From UBA11574 sp963752565 (GTDB lineage: Bacteria; Desulfobacterota; Desulfobacteria; Desulfobacterales; UBA11574): a stretch of DNA of 64,000 nucleotides. The DNA lies in NCBI GenBank assembly GCA_963752565.1, contig CAVVZC010000006.1, positions 62,001 through 126,000 on the forward strand, given 5' to 3'. A program made the translations under genes and the position numbers. Under the pieces are notes generated by a model. That model searched no databases. It saw only the letters and a program-made list of their open reading frames with translations, and was not told the origin of the DNA. Below, piece after piece: positions 53,318 through 61,730 of this stretch (within the stretch, counting starts at the first letter, position 1; each line of letters opens with the position of its first letter).

Positions 53318-53468
53318 CTCCGATACTTTTTCCCTTGATCTTGGCTTTGTGTCTGCGTTTGAAAACACGATGACAGAAACCGGCACAGACCTCTTTGGCC
53401 AGCCGGTAGAGATTGAATCAACCCTCAGTGAAACCAGCCTTGATTTCGGGCTAACAGTGAAGTTTTAA
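53318..53468 (+). pseudogene. C-terminal fragment of an outer-membrane beta-barrel (FadL/TodX-like)
   Basis: An open frame without a start encodes FSLDLGFVSAFENTMTETG and ends LSETSLDFGLTVKF, the alternating strand and terminal Phe of an outer-membrane protein, resembling the last strands of FadL-type porins. The rest of the gene is absent. Confidence 0.6.
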
Positions 53469-53565
53469 GGGGGAAATTGAAAGGACATTTTTGTCTTGGT
53501 AAAGCAAAGAACATGAAAGTCTTCAATTATAGTTAGGAATTCTGGTTGTTTTTCATTTCGGGGGC

Positions 53566-53591
53566 TAACTTCGCAGAAAACTGTGAAGTTA
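53566..53591. repeat. Hairpin upstream of the rhodanese gene
   Basis: TAACTTCGCAG-AAAA-CTGTGAAGTTA, an 11-base stem with one mismatch. There is no T-run. Its CTAAC/GTTA ends recall a degenerate attC, but it is too short to claim. Confidence 0.5.
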
Positions 53592-53670
53592 ACGCGTGTC
53601 TTTATGATACAACCAATTGCATCCATACCAAAATATTGAAAAAAACAAACCGAATCAAAAGGTGAATCAT

Positions 53671-54093
53671 ATGAACTCGAGAAGGTTCGTTGTGTGGTTT
53701 ATTCTTGGTTTAGCCGTATTGATTGGCATCTGCGGATGTGCTATGACACCATCAACTTCTTCCAAGGCGGTTCAAAGTATATCGAAAGAATCGCTGAAAT
53801 CCAAGCTTGAAGATCCATCTATAGTCATCTTAGATGTTCGGCGACCTCAAGATTGGAAGAAAAGTGGCATCAAAATCAAAGGTGCTGTTCAAGAAAACCC
53901 ATACAAATTCGACAGCTGGTATTCCCGGTATCCCAAAACAAAGACGATCATACTGTACTGAGCATGACCCAATGAGCATACCAGTGTCAGTTTGGCACGG
54001 AAAATGATGGACAAGGGATTTACGAACATTTATGTTCTTAAAGGCGGATGGAATGAATGGATAAGAGCTAAATATCCAACCGAGCCGCAATAA
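53671..54093 (+). CDS. Rhodanese-like lipoprotein, predicted selenoprotein with Sec-x-Sec
   Basis: 140 residues when two in-frame TGA codons (53959-53961 and 53965-53967, residues 97 and 99) are read as selenocysteine; otherwise it stops at 96. Lipoprotein signal peptide with GICGC. The rhodanese domain has SIVILDVRRPQDWKKSG, then IILY-U-A-U-PNEHTS, where homologues have Cys at one or both positions of the active-site loop, and continues without a gap through FTNIYVLKGGWNEW to a TAA stop. A hairpin (53981-54000, CCAGTG/CACGG with GU in the loop) lies 13 bases after the second TGA, fitting a bacterial SECIS. AAGGTGA precedes the ATG. Two independent nonsense mutations exactly at the catalytic Cys positions would be a strange coincidence. 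Confidence 0.75.
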
Positions 54094-54425
54094 GACCAAT
54101 TATCAGCCAGCTTAAATATGCTGTGGCCAACAACAACCAGCGAAAATCGGCATAAATTTTGCCGTACTGATCAATGAGTTGGTTATTCAACAACACCAAA
54201 GTTGTAAGATCTCAATTTTTCTTTGTCCTTATGGTCTGAGTTGCCCAACGCACAGACTGAAGGAAGGACCGAATGTGAATACATGATGGACAATGTTGCC
54301 GGACTTCGAATAAACATAAAAAAAATTGTGTTCTTGCTTTTTGCCTAAGGCATTAATTTTTACATTGGGGCGACTCACTTAAAGTCGCCCCATAATTTAA
54401 TTAGAAAAATGAGAAGTAAATTGGC
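54094..54425. other. Gap between the two selenoprotein genes
   Basis: No gene is supported. GGGGCGACT...AGTCGCCCC (54366-54391) is a clean inverted repeat without a T-run, just upstream of the second selenoprotein gene; it could be a terminator or leader. Confidence 0.6.
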
Positions 54426-55235
54426 ATGGGACAAAAAAAAGACAAACTCATCGCTAAATTATTTGATAAATATCCGCCCTTTTTTAATAGGTGGGTTCAA
54501 AAATCAAAATTCATCGAGTTTAGTGATTCACCCTGGTCCCAATTAGATAAGGATATCATCCAATGTCGCTTGGCACTTATATCCACAGGTGGTGTACATC
54601 TTAGATCACAACCTCCATTCGACATGACGGATCCAGCAGGCGACCCAACTTTCAGAGAAATTCCAGCAGATACATCCCCCTCGGAGTTATTCATTACTCA
54701 CAACTATTATCACCATTCTGATGCTGACAAAGACGTAAACATTGTACTCCCGATTGAGCGTGTCATTGATCTGAAGCAAGCTGGAGACATCGGCGATGTC
54801 AATTATCGGCATTTTTCTTTCATGGGTCATATAATGCATCACCATATTGATACATTGATGAAAGAAACAGCGCCGCGTGTAGCAAATAAATTGAAAGCAG
54901 ATGAAGTAGATATCGTTATTTTAACCCCTGCCTGAGGTGTTTGCAATCAGTCCGTGGGACTGATACAGAGATCAGTTGAGGATGCGGGAATTGCGACAAT
55001 CTCCATAAGCCTTTCAAAAGAAATCACTGGCAAGGTACGCCCACCAAGAGCCCTTTACTTAGGATCTCTACTTGGACATCCTATTTCTTACCCCAATCAA
55101 GTCTCTCGCCAGCTCTATGTGTTGCGCCTTTTGCTAAAATATCTGAAAAAAATCAGTACACCCGGTACTATCGTTGATATTGACATGACTGTCCTGGATA
55201 ATTGTGCGACCACCCCCCCAACAAAAAAGAGATGA
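54426..55235 (+). CDS. Glycine/sarcosine/betaine/D-proline reductase selenoprotein B-like protein
   Basis: 269 residues with one in-frame TGA (54933-54935, residue 170) read as selenocysteine. The motif is VDIVILTPA-U-GVCNQSVGLIQRSVEDAG, the UxxC active site of the GrdB/PrdB family. Both sides match the family: GGVHLRSQPPFDMTDPAGDPTFREI and DVNYRHFSFMGH before it, KVRPPRALYLGSLLGHP after it. A perfect hairpin begins 11 bases after the TGA. The other reductase subunits (GrdA, GrdC/D, PrdA) are absent here, so this is a stand-alone member of unknown substrate, as seen in several deltaproteobacteria. Confidence 0.88.
54946..54964 (+). promoter_or_regulatory. SECIS-like hairpin
   Basis: ATCAGTCC-GTG-GGACTGAT, eight perfect pairs with a three-base loop, 11 bases after the UGA codon within the coding sequence. 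Its position and size fit a bacterial SECIS element that binds SelB. Confidence 0.8.
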
Positions 55236-55273
55236 TTTCTGTCAATCATGTTATAAGGATATAAAATAAAAAC

Positions 55274-55390
55274 ATGGTTAAAAACATTGGCTTTATTCCC
55301 ACACGCTTTTCAGGCACAGACGGGGTTTTAATGGAAACCAGCAAATGGACGGAAGTTTTAAGAAAAATCGGCCATAGCAATTTCTGGTGA
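55274..55390 (+). pseudogene. 5' fragment of a glycosyltransferase gene
   Basis: 38 codons: MVKNIGFIPTRFSGTDGVLM and ETSKWTEVLRKIGH then stop. This resembles the N-terminus of glycosyltransferases that start xxIGFISTRFAGTDGVSLE. The rest is missing; 55391-55538 carries nothing similar. Confidence 0.55.
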
Positions 55391-55538
55391 ATTGGAAAAT
55401 ATTCCTGATCGTTTTGATAAAGGATCATACAGATATCTGTAATAATGTACGACTATCAACCTTCTGAATTAATGCGATACCCAAAAGATATCGTCAAAAT
55501 ATTACTGCCCGAAAACGTTATCAATGGAGAGACGCTGA

Positions 55539-56684
55539 ATGACCCTGTTTCTACTCATATACCTAAGCATCTACGGCGGCATACACCTATACGCTTTTAT
55601 TAAACTGAAGAGGGGTTTTGCCCTGGGACTCCCAGCATACTTAATACTTGCGATTTTCATGATCCTGATGGTGGTTGCACCCATTGTCGTACGCATTTCT
55701 GAGCGCTACGGATACGAAGCTTTAGCACGCGGTTTGGCCTACGTCGGGTTCACATGGATGGGGCTGATTTTTATCTTTATCTCAGCTTCATTTTTCTTTG
55801 ACATCTATAGACTGCTTCATTTCCTGGCAAGGATATTGACCCAGAGCCCTCTCGCGGATTTTACTCTTTCCCTCAGAAATTTCTGTACCCTCGCCATTTT
55901 ATTCTCTTTTGCCGTAGTGATCTATGGCTATTTCGAGGCGCTTCATATCCGGACAGAACACGTGACCGTGAAAACAAGCAAAATACCCGAAAAAATCGGA
56001 CGATTTCGAGTTGTGCAGATATCCGACGTCCACCTCGGCCTTATCGTCGGGAGATCGCGCCTTAACCGGATCCTTCGGCAAGTCAAGGATTCCCGCCCGG
56101 ACATTCTTGTATCAACGGGTGATCTCGTGGATGGCCAGATGGATGATTTGGAGACGCTGACGGATATGTTTCGGAACATACCCACAAAGTATGGAAAATT
56201 TGCGATCACCGGTAATCACGAATTTTATGCAGGCATTGATCGTGCCCTGGCATTTACCGAAAAGGCGGGCTTTACCATCCTCAGAGGAGAAGGAATAACC
56301 GTATCCAATCTTCTCAATATTGCGGGTGTAGACGACCCTGCCAGAGGACGCTATGGCCCAGATCGTGCAGTCTCTGAAAAGGCGATGCTGGAAAAACTGC
56401 CCAGGGAAAAATTCACCCTCTTTTTGAAGCACCAGCCAGTAATCAGCAGTGAGTCGCTTGGAATGTTTGACCTCCAGCTTTCAGGTCACACCCACAAGGG
56501 ACAGATCTTTCCCTTTAATCTGGTTACAAAGCTCTACTACCCAATGCACACCGGTATATCAAAGGTCAATGGTAATGCCCTGCTCTATGTCAGCAGGGGT
56601 TCAGGGACCTGGGGGCCGCCGGTTCGATTTTTGTCGCCACCGGAGGTGACAATCATCGACATAACATACAAGAGTAGTCAATAG
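55539..56684 (+). CDS. Membrane-anchored metallophosphoesterase
   Basis: 381 residues. Four N-terminal membrane helices (about 1-145) precede a calcineurin-like domain. Metal motifs: VVQISDVHLG (D-x-H), LVSTGDLVDG (GDxxD), AITGNHEFY (GNHE) and LQLSGHTHKGQI (GHTH). Related proteins (YkuE/YaeI type) cleave phosphodiesters such as UDP-sugars or lipid pyrophosphates at the membrane. GGAGAG precedes the ATG. Confidence 0.9.
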   Translation: MTLFLLIYLSIYGGIHLYAFIKLKRGFALGLPAYLILAIFMILMVVAPIVVRISERYGYEALARGLAYVGFTWMGLIFIFISASFFFDIYRLLHFLARILTQSPLADFTLSLRNFCTLAILFSFAVVIYGYFEALHIRTEHVTVKTSKIPEKIGRFRVVQISDVHLGLIVGRSRLNRILRQVKDSRPDILVSTGDLVDGQMDDLETLTDMFRNIPTKYGKFAITGNHEFYAGIDRALAFTEKAGFTILRGEGITVSNLLNIAGVDDPARGRYGPDRAVSEKAMLEKLPREKFTLFLKHQPVISSESLGMFDLQLSGHTHKGQIFPFNLVTKLYYPMHTGISKVNGNALLYVSRGSGTWGPPVRFLSPPEVTIIDITYKSSQ

Positions 56685-56830
56685 ATATCCGTTATACGAA
56701 ATAGATATCTTAGAAATAAAAATGGTTTGATATCCACAGTACGAATTTGATATTTATTAAATTGTTAAAGTCTTCGATCATAGCAAGGAATATGCTGTGA
56801 TTCAAAATTAAGAGTAAGAAAGGTAAGTGT

Positions 56831-57544
56831 ATGCAGAGAAAAGTCATCTGCTATCTGGTACTTCTTATGCTGTCAGCGATTTCTGTTTATGGTGAAAATG
56901 CAACGGACTACTTTAACCTTGGCCTTAAAAGTACATTAACCCGCACGAAGATCCAATACTTTTCCAAGGCATTGGAGCTGGCTCCAAACCTGACGGAGGC
57001 TTATGAAAAACGAGGGATACTCTATTTTTTTCAGGGAAAATTTGACAATGTTATTCAGGATTTTCAGACTTATATTGAACTTGCACCTCCAAAATCCGAA
57101 GCCTATCGGATGTTGGGAATGGGTTATCTTAAAAGCGGAGACTACCAATCAGCCATTAAGAATTTCACACGTGCAATAGAAATAGATTCCAAACAGGCAA
57201 GCGCCTATTCTAATCGTGCAGAAGCTCATTTTCTCAGTGGAAATTATGACCTGACTATTTTGGATTCAACCAAGGCCATTGAGCTTGGTGGTAACCCGAG
57301 GGACATTGCAGATGCGTATCGAACAAGAGCAAAGGCCTTTCGGAAGACAGGTAGGAACGAGCTATCGGCCGAGGACATTAGATCTTCATGGCAGAAAGAT
57401 CCTCGTTACGCTTACTATTATAGAGCCCTTTATGGATATGCAAATCCACAAAGTATTAGAAAAACGGGACTTATTGGTGTTATCGGGATTGCCTTTTTGC
57501 TAATTTTTAAATTTAAACTCAAGCCTCCTAAAAAAGACGACTAA
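56831..57544 (+). CDS. Exported TPR-repeat protein
   Basis: 237 residues. Signal peptide (KVICYLVLLMLSAISVYG), then at least four tetratricopeptide repeats (for example AYRMLGMGYLKSGDYQSAIK and AYSNRAEAHFLSGNYDLTIL), and a C-terminal membrane helix (LIGVIGIAFLLIFKFKL) with a basic end. It is likely a periplasmic protein-interaction scaffold anchored in the inner membrane. AAAGGTAAG precedes the ATG. Confidence 0.85.
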   Translation: MQRKVICYLVLLMLSAISVYGENATDYFNLGLKSTLTRTKIQYFSKALELAPNLTEAYEKRGILYFFQGKFDNVIQDFQTYIELAPPKSEAYRMLGMGYLKSGDYQSAIKNFTRAIEIDSKQASAYSNRAEAHFLSGNYDLTILDSTKAIELGGNPRDIADAYRTRAKAFRKTGRNELSAEDIRSSWQKDPRYAYYYRALYGYANPQSIRKTGLIGVIGIAFLLIFKFKLKPPKKDD

Positions 57545-57747
57545 AAATAAAATCATAACAATAGTTTCCTGCCTGAATTGGGCTATCTCCTATATTTAAA
57601 TGTCGGGGCGAATCTGAGATATCTGCAACAACCAAGTATCAAACACCTGATTTTTTTGTGATAACATAATCCCGTATCACAAGTCAGACCTGAGTTGTGT
57701 TTTTGGGTAGAAACACTATCTTTGACAAATCCGATTTTTATAAGGTA

Positions 57748-58207
57748 GTCTCAATGTCTGGTTGCTCATATGGCATCCACAAAAACCTAAAGACTTGAAT
57801 CTATTTTTTTACACTGGCGTTGGAAATCTGCACTTGCTAACATGACAAACGTATCCAATCATCGGCAACTTGGAGGATAAAAACTCATGGACGCACCAAG
57901 AATCCCGGATGAATTTGAACTATTTGAGAACATCTACAAATATCGCAGTAGTATTCAGCATCTTGAAAGAGAGTATCTTGACCTTCGGATTTGCTTGCGT
58001 GATGCTGAAGCTGACCTTAGGTCGGACCCGAAAAACCGTGAACTGAAGGAAAAAATAGACTATTTGAAAGGACGACTGAAAGATCTCGAAGATCGGTATC
58101 CTTGGATTTCTTCTGGCAGACCATCGGAGATAGCATCCTGTATAAACCAAACAGGAGGAATTTAAAGTCATGCAACACGCATGGTGAGCTTTTGGTTTTA
58201 TGATATA
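57748..58207. repeat. Duplicated gene unit, copy 2 (92-residue protein)
   Basis: The match to 38826-39285 covers promoter region, gene and trailer. It starts at TGTCTGGTTGCTCATATGG and ends at GATATATGTAATCAG, in both cases inside or next to the composite repeat. Confidence 0.85.
57887..58165 (+). CDS. 92-residue coiled-coil protein, copy 2
   Basis: Identical to the protein at 38962 except Asp for Asn in LKEKIDYLKGRL. Same ribosome binding site and flanks. Function unknown; see copy 1. Confidence 0.7.
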   Translation: MDAPRIPDEFELFENIYKYRSSIQHLEREYLDLRICLRDAEADLRSDPKNRELKEKIDYLKGRLKDLEDRYPWISSGRPSEIASCINQTGGI

Positions 58208-58214
58208 TGTAATC

Positions 58215-58240
58215 AGCACAAATTTATGTTGGGTTGTGCT
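58215..58240. repeat. AGCACAA-12-TTGTGCT inverted repeat
   Basis: A perfect 7-base inverted repeat with a 12-base spacer, identical over 26 bases to 45475-45500. It marks the right edge of the duplicated unit and could be a recombinase core site or an operator. Confidence 0.6.
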
Positions 58241-58375
58241 TATGGCAAGAAAACACAAAACAAGCTTTGTCACTGTTGGAATTTATTAATCTTTAGTAGA
58301 TTCGTCAAATCGGGTAAATAAGAACCCAGAATGGAATAAAAAACTGGCGCAAAGTTAATACCAATAGCAGAATAT

Positions 58376-58837
58376 ATGAAAAATAATAAAAAAAACAAAG
58401 TTATAAAAGAGCTTTTTATTAATGATTTCTTCATAGGTACGTGTTTTTGGTCATTAATTATTCTTATCTTAATACCTTTTTTTAAACCACCATATTCCTT
58501 AGCAATGGTTCTTTATATTTTTTTTCTCACGGCCAGTTTGGTTTGCCTTCCCATTTCTCTATTCAAATTAAATACTGCGTTTTATCTTGCTAAAAATGGT
58601 GTTGAAATTACGGCCCAAATTGTCTCAATCGAAAATGTTTACTTTGGAAATAAAGTTAAATTTGAATATGAATATGATGGACATAAATATAACAAAATAA
58701 AATTTTTCCATTCTATTTTCTTCCCTGAAAAGGACCATATGAAGTTATTAATTGATATAATGAATCCATCCAAATTCATCATTTTGGAATTTAAAAAGAA
58801 ATCGGTTTTTTCTATTGTTAGAAACAGGAACTCCTAA
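58376..58837 (+). CDS. DUF3592-like membrane protein
   Basis: 153 residues. Two membrane helices (ICFWSLIILILIPFF-type at 22-38 and MVLYIFFLTASLVCLPISLF) are followed by a cytosolic or periplasmic domain with ITAQIVSIENVYFGNKVKFEYEYDGHKY, which resembles the DUF3592 beta-sandwich. No strong ribosome binding site, and very AT-rich. The function is unknown. Confidence 0.55.
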   Translation: MKNNKKNKVIKELFINDFFIGTCFWSLIILILIPFFKPPYSLAMVLYIFFLTASLVCLPISLFKLNTAFYLAKNGVEITAQIVSIENVYFGNKVKFEYEYDGHKYNKIKFFHSIFFPEKDHMKLLIDIMNPSKFIILEFKKKSVFSIVRNRNS

Positions 58838-58877
58838 CTTTTAAATCATCTGATTCAATATATAATTAGCGAAAATG

Positions 58878-59416
58878 TTAGAAAATACTTTGAATAAATA
58901 GATTCTAGGTTCAACAACCAATGGCAAGCCCTCAGATAAAGATTCTGATCTCACTATCCGCCGTCTCAGCCATCTATGCTTTTGTATGCAAGATTCGGTT
59001 GTCTCGAAAAGTCAGCAAGCTCGAGAACTGGCTCCAGAAAGAACGTCCTGACCTCTGGTCGGAATTGAATATCCTTGCAAAAAACTGGGCTGGTGGACAG
59101 GCTGGCTTAAAGATACTCTACCGAAGGAATGTTGTAGGTCTTCCAAGTTTTGATCAGCAATATGAGCAATTACATTCTATGGAACGGCAGCTTCTTTTGG
59201 GCATCGTCATAGGCTCGGTGTGCATTGGCTTAGTCTTTATAGGTTCCAGATTTTGGGGCTGGCATTGGTAAAATAGGCATGCGCCTCTTGCAACTCTTTG
59301 GTGTTTTCTAACCACTCACTGCAGTCGGACCGAGTAAACAGCTATGTTGACTTTCTGGACTAAGTTCGGAAGTTAAAATAACAGCGTCGGGTCAGCCCGG
59401 CCGCTGAGCTCGGCCG
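58878..59416 (+). mobile_element. Integron-type gene cassette 3 (two-helix membrane protein)
   Basis: It starts at G/TTAGAA (58877-58883), and the left core of the following attC is TTCTAAC (59306-59312), its exact complement. One gene lies inside. The next junction is CG/TTATGC. Confidence 0.65.
58921..59271 (+). CDS. Small membrane protein in a gene cassette
   Basis: 116 residues. N-terminal helix (IKILISLSAVSAIYAFVC), a soluble central part (KLENWLQKERPDLWSELNI), and a C-terminal helix (LLLGIVIGSVCIGLVFIGSRFWGW). There is no family I recognise, which is usual for environmental cassette genes. There is no ribosome binding site, also common in cassettes. Confidence 0.65.
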   Translation: MASPQIKILISLSAVSAIYAFVCKIRLSRKVSKLENWLQKERPDLWSELNILAKNWAGGQAGLKILYRRNVVGLPSFDQQYEQLHSMERQLLLGIVIGSVCIGLVFIGSRFWGWHW

Positions 59417-59422
59417 TTATGC
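59306..59422 (+). repeat. attC-like site of cassette 3
   Basis: Left core TTCTAAC, right end GGCCGTTATGC, about 117 bases. CACTCACTGCAGTCGG near the left is partly complementary to CCGCTGAGCTCGG near the right, as in long attC sites. The right core deviates from GTTRRRY by one base. Confidence 0.6.
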
Positions 59423-59435
59423 GAACCTTTGATTT

Positions 59436-59530
59436 CTGCTATGAAAATGTAAATATCAGAGGTCGAAAATGTTTGTGATATCGTTCTTCATTAAGGGCAA
59501 ATCTATTTCGCAGGGTTTGCCTTTTTGATT
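59436..59530. repeat. Composite dispersed repeat copy
   Basis: GAAAATGTAAATATCAGAGG then TTTGTGATATCG matches the copy next to the recombinase (42427-42473). The hairpin AAGGGCAAATC/GGGTTTGCCTT with TTTGATTTT follows (59493-59530), a good terminator. Confidence 0.75.
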
Positions 59531-59590
59531 TTATTAATATATGTAATCAGCACGATCTTACTTCAGTTTATTGTTTTAGTAAATCATAAC

Positions 59591-60019
59591 ATGGATAAAA
59601 CTAAATTGAAAATCAATTTAAATAGAATGGACCAGTCACTAAAAATACTAATAATTGATGACGAGGAGCACGTTCTGGCTAATCTTTGCGATTTTCTAAA
59701 TTATAAAAATTACGATGTCACCTCAGCTTCTGATGGTTTGGAAGGACTGAAATTATTTGATAACGATCAACAAGGATTTGACCTGATCATAACAGACATC
59801 GTTATGCCAAAAATAAGCGGAATAAGCCTTATTAAAATAATTAAGAAAAAATCCCCTGACATACCCGTTATAGCAATAACTGGATGGGGGGAATATCCCG
59901 AAGCGTTTGCTATAGAATCCCAAGCGGACAAGGTGTTGTCAAAACCATTCGAACTTTCTGAACTTGACAAAGCAATCAATGAACTAATTTCTTCCAAAAA
60001 GCAAAACGTTCAGGATTAA
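59591..60019 (+). CDS. Single-domain response regulator
   Basis: 142 residues from ATG 59591 (ATG 59627 is an alternative; neither has a good ribosome binding site). Receiver features: ILIIDDEEHV acidic pair, LIITDIVMPKISG with the phospho-Asp, IAITGWGEYPEA with Thr, and VLSKPFELSEL with Lys. No output domain. The cognate kinase is not in the window. Confidence 0.85.
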   Translation: MDKTKLKINLNRMDQSLKILIIDDEEHVLANLCDFLNYKNYDVTSASDGLEGLKLFDNDQQGFDLIITDIVMPKISGISLIKIIKKKSPDIPVIAITGWGEYPEAFAIESQADKVLSKPFELSELDKAINELISSKKQNVQD

Positions 60020-60208
60020 AAATTAATGGTGACACCATTAATTGGAAAAAGGGAAAGCACCAGAAAAAGATGATATCTGTATATCAATTAATGTTGTGAG
60101 TGGTGCAGGTACAAGATATCACAAGTTTTGACAAACCTGATTTTCGTGAGGTAATTTATTGACAATTACATCGATATTTTTTATAATATTTCTAAAATAG
60201 ATAGATCG

Positions 60209-60286
60209 AAAGGGCAAATCCGTTGAAAGGCGGGGACGCAAAGCCACGGGTCTAAAGCTGAAAAGCTATGACAGCCGGGCCGCCGA
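60209..60286 (+). ncRNA. c-di-GMP-I (GEMM) riboswitch, copy 3
   Basis: Nearly identical to copy 2 at 45602, with changes mainly in the P3 arm (AAAGCTGAAAAGCTATGAC against AAAGTTGAAAAACTATGAT). These preserve pairing, so they are compensatory. It is followed by an intrinsic terminator and a leader shared with copy 2. Confidence 0.9.
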
Positions 60287-60297
60287 AGTGACTTAAT

Positions 60298-60335
60298 AGC
60301 CTTTGGGAACGCTTGCCCAAAGGCTTTTTTGTTTT
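60298..60335 (+). terminator. Riboswitch-coupled terminator
   Basis: AGCCTTTGGG pairs with CCCAAAGGCT, followed by TTTTTGTTTTG. It is the expression platform of the third riboswitch. Confidence 0.88.
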
Positions 60336-60462
60336 GAGGCTCTTTCTATCTGTTTGTAATTTTGTCGTAAAAATATGTATGGAAGGAGGCGATAAAAAGC
60401 GGAGCAAATATTTGAAGAATTGTTTTTATAAAATTCAACTTATTTTACCGTGGGGGTAAAAA

Positions 60463-60576
60463 ATGAATAAGGCAATTAAGATTCTGAAAGACCATGTCAA
60501 AATAGACATAAATGTCGATCAGATAGAAATATTGTTGCATTTGGCAGATAATGTTACTCTGAAAAAATATTCATAA
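60463..60576 (+). CDS. Short peptide at the start of the riboswitch module
   Basis: 37 residues: MNKAIKILKDHVKIDINVDQ then IEILLHLADNVTLKKYS. It uses the same GGGGGT ribosome binding site and hairpin leader as the 148-residue gene in the other module. It may be a true small protein or a leader peptide coupled to the next gene 18 bases downstream. Not recognised. Confidence 0.5.
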   Translation: MNKAIKILKDHVKIDINVDQIEILLHLADNVTLKKYS

Positions 60577-60594
60577 AAAATTGAGGGGACAATC

Positions 60595-60918
60595 ATGAAA
60601 AACACGCTTTCAATCAATTTTTTCGCTATCCTTTTTTTTGCTTTGTTTTATCAACCAACATTTGTTTTTGGTGTTACAATTTTTTTTGACTTTGATGGCA
60701 ATTCCATTACTAAAGCACAGTATCAGGTAATTGCATCGGACAGCGAAAAAAATTTAAGTATGAAATTAAGAAATGGTTATAATGTAAAATCTAATGTCTG
60801 GATAGATCCTATTAAATTGAGAAAAAAAAGAATTGAACAGTGGAGAATAATGAGATCACATTATAGTCCTGATTCGCTTCCAATAAACATAGAGAACTCA
60901 TCAACAAAGAATAAATAG
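60595..60918 (+). CDS. Small secreted hypothetical protein
   Basis: 107 residues. Signal peptide (INFFAILFFALFYQPTFVFG), then a mature part starting VTIFFDFDGNSITKAQYQVI and ending in a basic region (KLRKKRIEQWRIMRSHY). The family is unknown. It replaces the 148-residue secreted protein of the sister module, between the same riboswitch and the same 247-residue gene. Confidence 0.6.
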   Translation: MKNTLSINFFAILFFALFYQPTFVFGVTIFFDFDGNSITKAQYQVIASDSEKNLSMKLRNGYNVKSNVWIDPIKLRKKRIEQWRIMRSHYSPDSLPINIENSSTKNK

Positions 60919-60986
60919 GGGCTTTGTTTTAGAATTGATGCAGAGAAGGTATTCTGGTTTGTTCTTTAGTAAATTAGGGGAATATA

Positions 60987-61730
60987 ATGTATCAACACAA
61001 AGCTGCTGAAACAGTCGGATACAGTAGGCAAAGGGCTAAAACAACTGGATACATGCTTTTGCTAATTACGCTGGCAATAGGTCTTGCTGGATGGTATCTA
61101 TGGAAGTGGTATGCATTACCAATTTCAATAGTAATTGCTGTCCTCTTAGGCAGCTTATATTCAATAATTGAAGCGAAGCGCATTCAGAAAAAGACCGGCT
61201 TAAATATTGATGAGCAAGAAATGGCCTTTAGAGAGAGTGCTGTAGCAAGTCTTGACCCAACTACTCGTGACCCCGAAGAATATCGTGCCTATATCGACTC
61301 ATTGCCGGACGATGAACCAGATGAAAAAGATTATGATGACATCTGGTCACGAGCTAAGAAAATTGAAGTTGTTGGGCCAGATTTTTTTGGACGGTATTCT
61401 ATATATGTTGATCCAAAATCTAATGTGGCTATTTTCCTTCCAAAGTCTAATAAAACATTACATATTTTCATTGGTGATATTTTTCGAGCAAACAGGTGGA
61501 TAAAGTGTGACCCAACAGGTTTAAAGGTCATAGATAAGACCCCGCCAAAGGAAGCTTATCAATGGAAGATTAATCCAAAAGATATCTGGTACAGAGGGAC
61601 AGGATTGCCACCAGGTAAATCTGGTTATCGGGGGGAAGTTATCTCCTTCGAAGATTTTATTAATGAAATAAATGATGAATGGCTTCATATTAAAATTAAA
61701 GAATACGTGCAGATGATGGGTTCCACATAG
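60987..61730 (+). CDS. 247-residue membrane protein, copy 2
   Basis: About 97% identical to the protein at 46449; differences cluster at the N-terminus (YQHKAAETVGYSRQRAKTTG). Same two-helix plus 185-residue soluble domain layout. AGGGGAATATA precedes the ATG. The sequence after the stop also matches (61731-61784 against 47193-47252). Confidence 0.7.
   Translation: MYQHKAAETVGYSRQRAKTTGYMLLLITLAIGLAGWYLWKWYALPISIVIAVLLGSLYSIIEAKRIQKKTGLNIDEQEMAFRESAVASLDPTTRDPEEYRAYIDSLPDDEPDEKDYDDIWSRAKKIEVVGPDFFGRYSIYVDPKSNVAIFLPKSNKTLHIFIGDIFRANRWIKCDPTGLKVIDKTPPKEAYQWKINPKDIWYRGTGLPPGKSGYRGEVISFEDFINEINDEWLHIKIKEYVQMMGST

Noticed and set aside
53671..53958. Rhodanese gene as a simple truncated pseudogene
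   Set aside because: Stops fall only at the two active-site Cys positions, both are TGA, the rest of the domain is intact in the same frame, and a second likely selenoprotein lies next door. It remains the main alternative if Sec machinery is absent.
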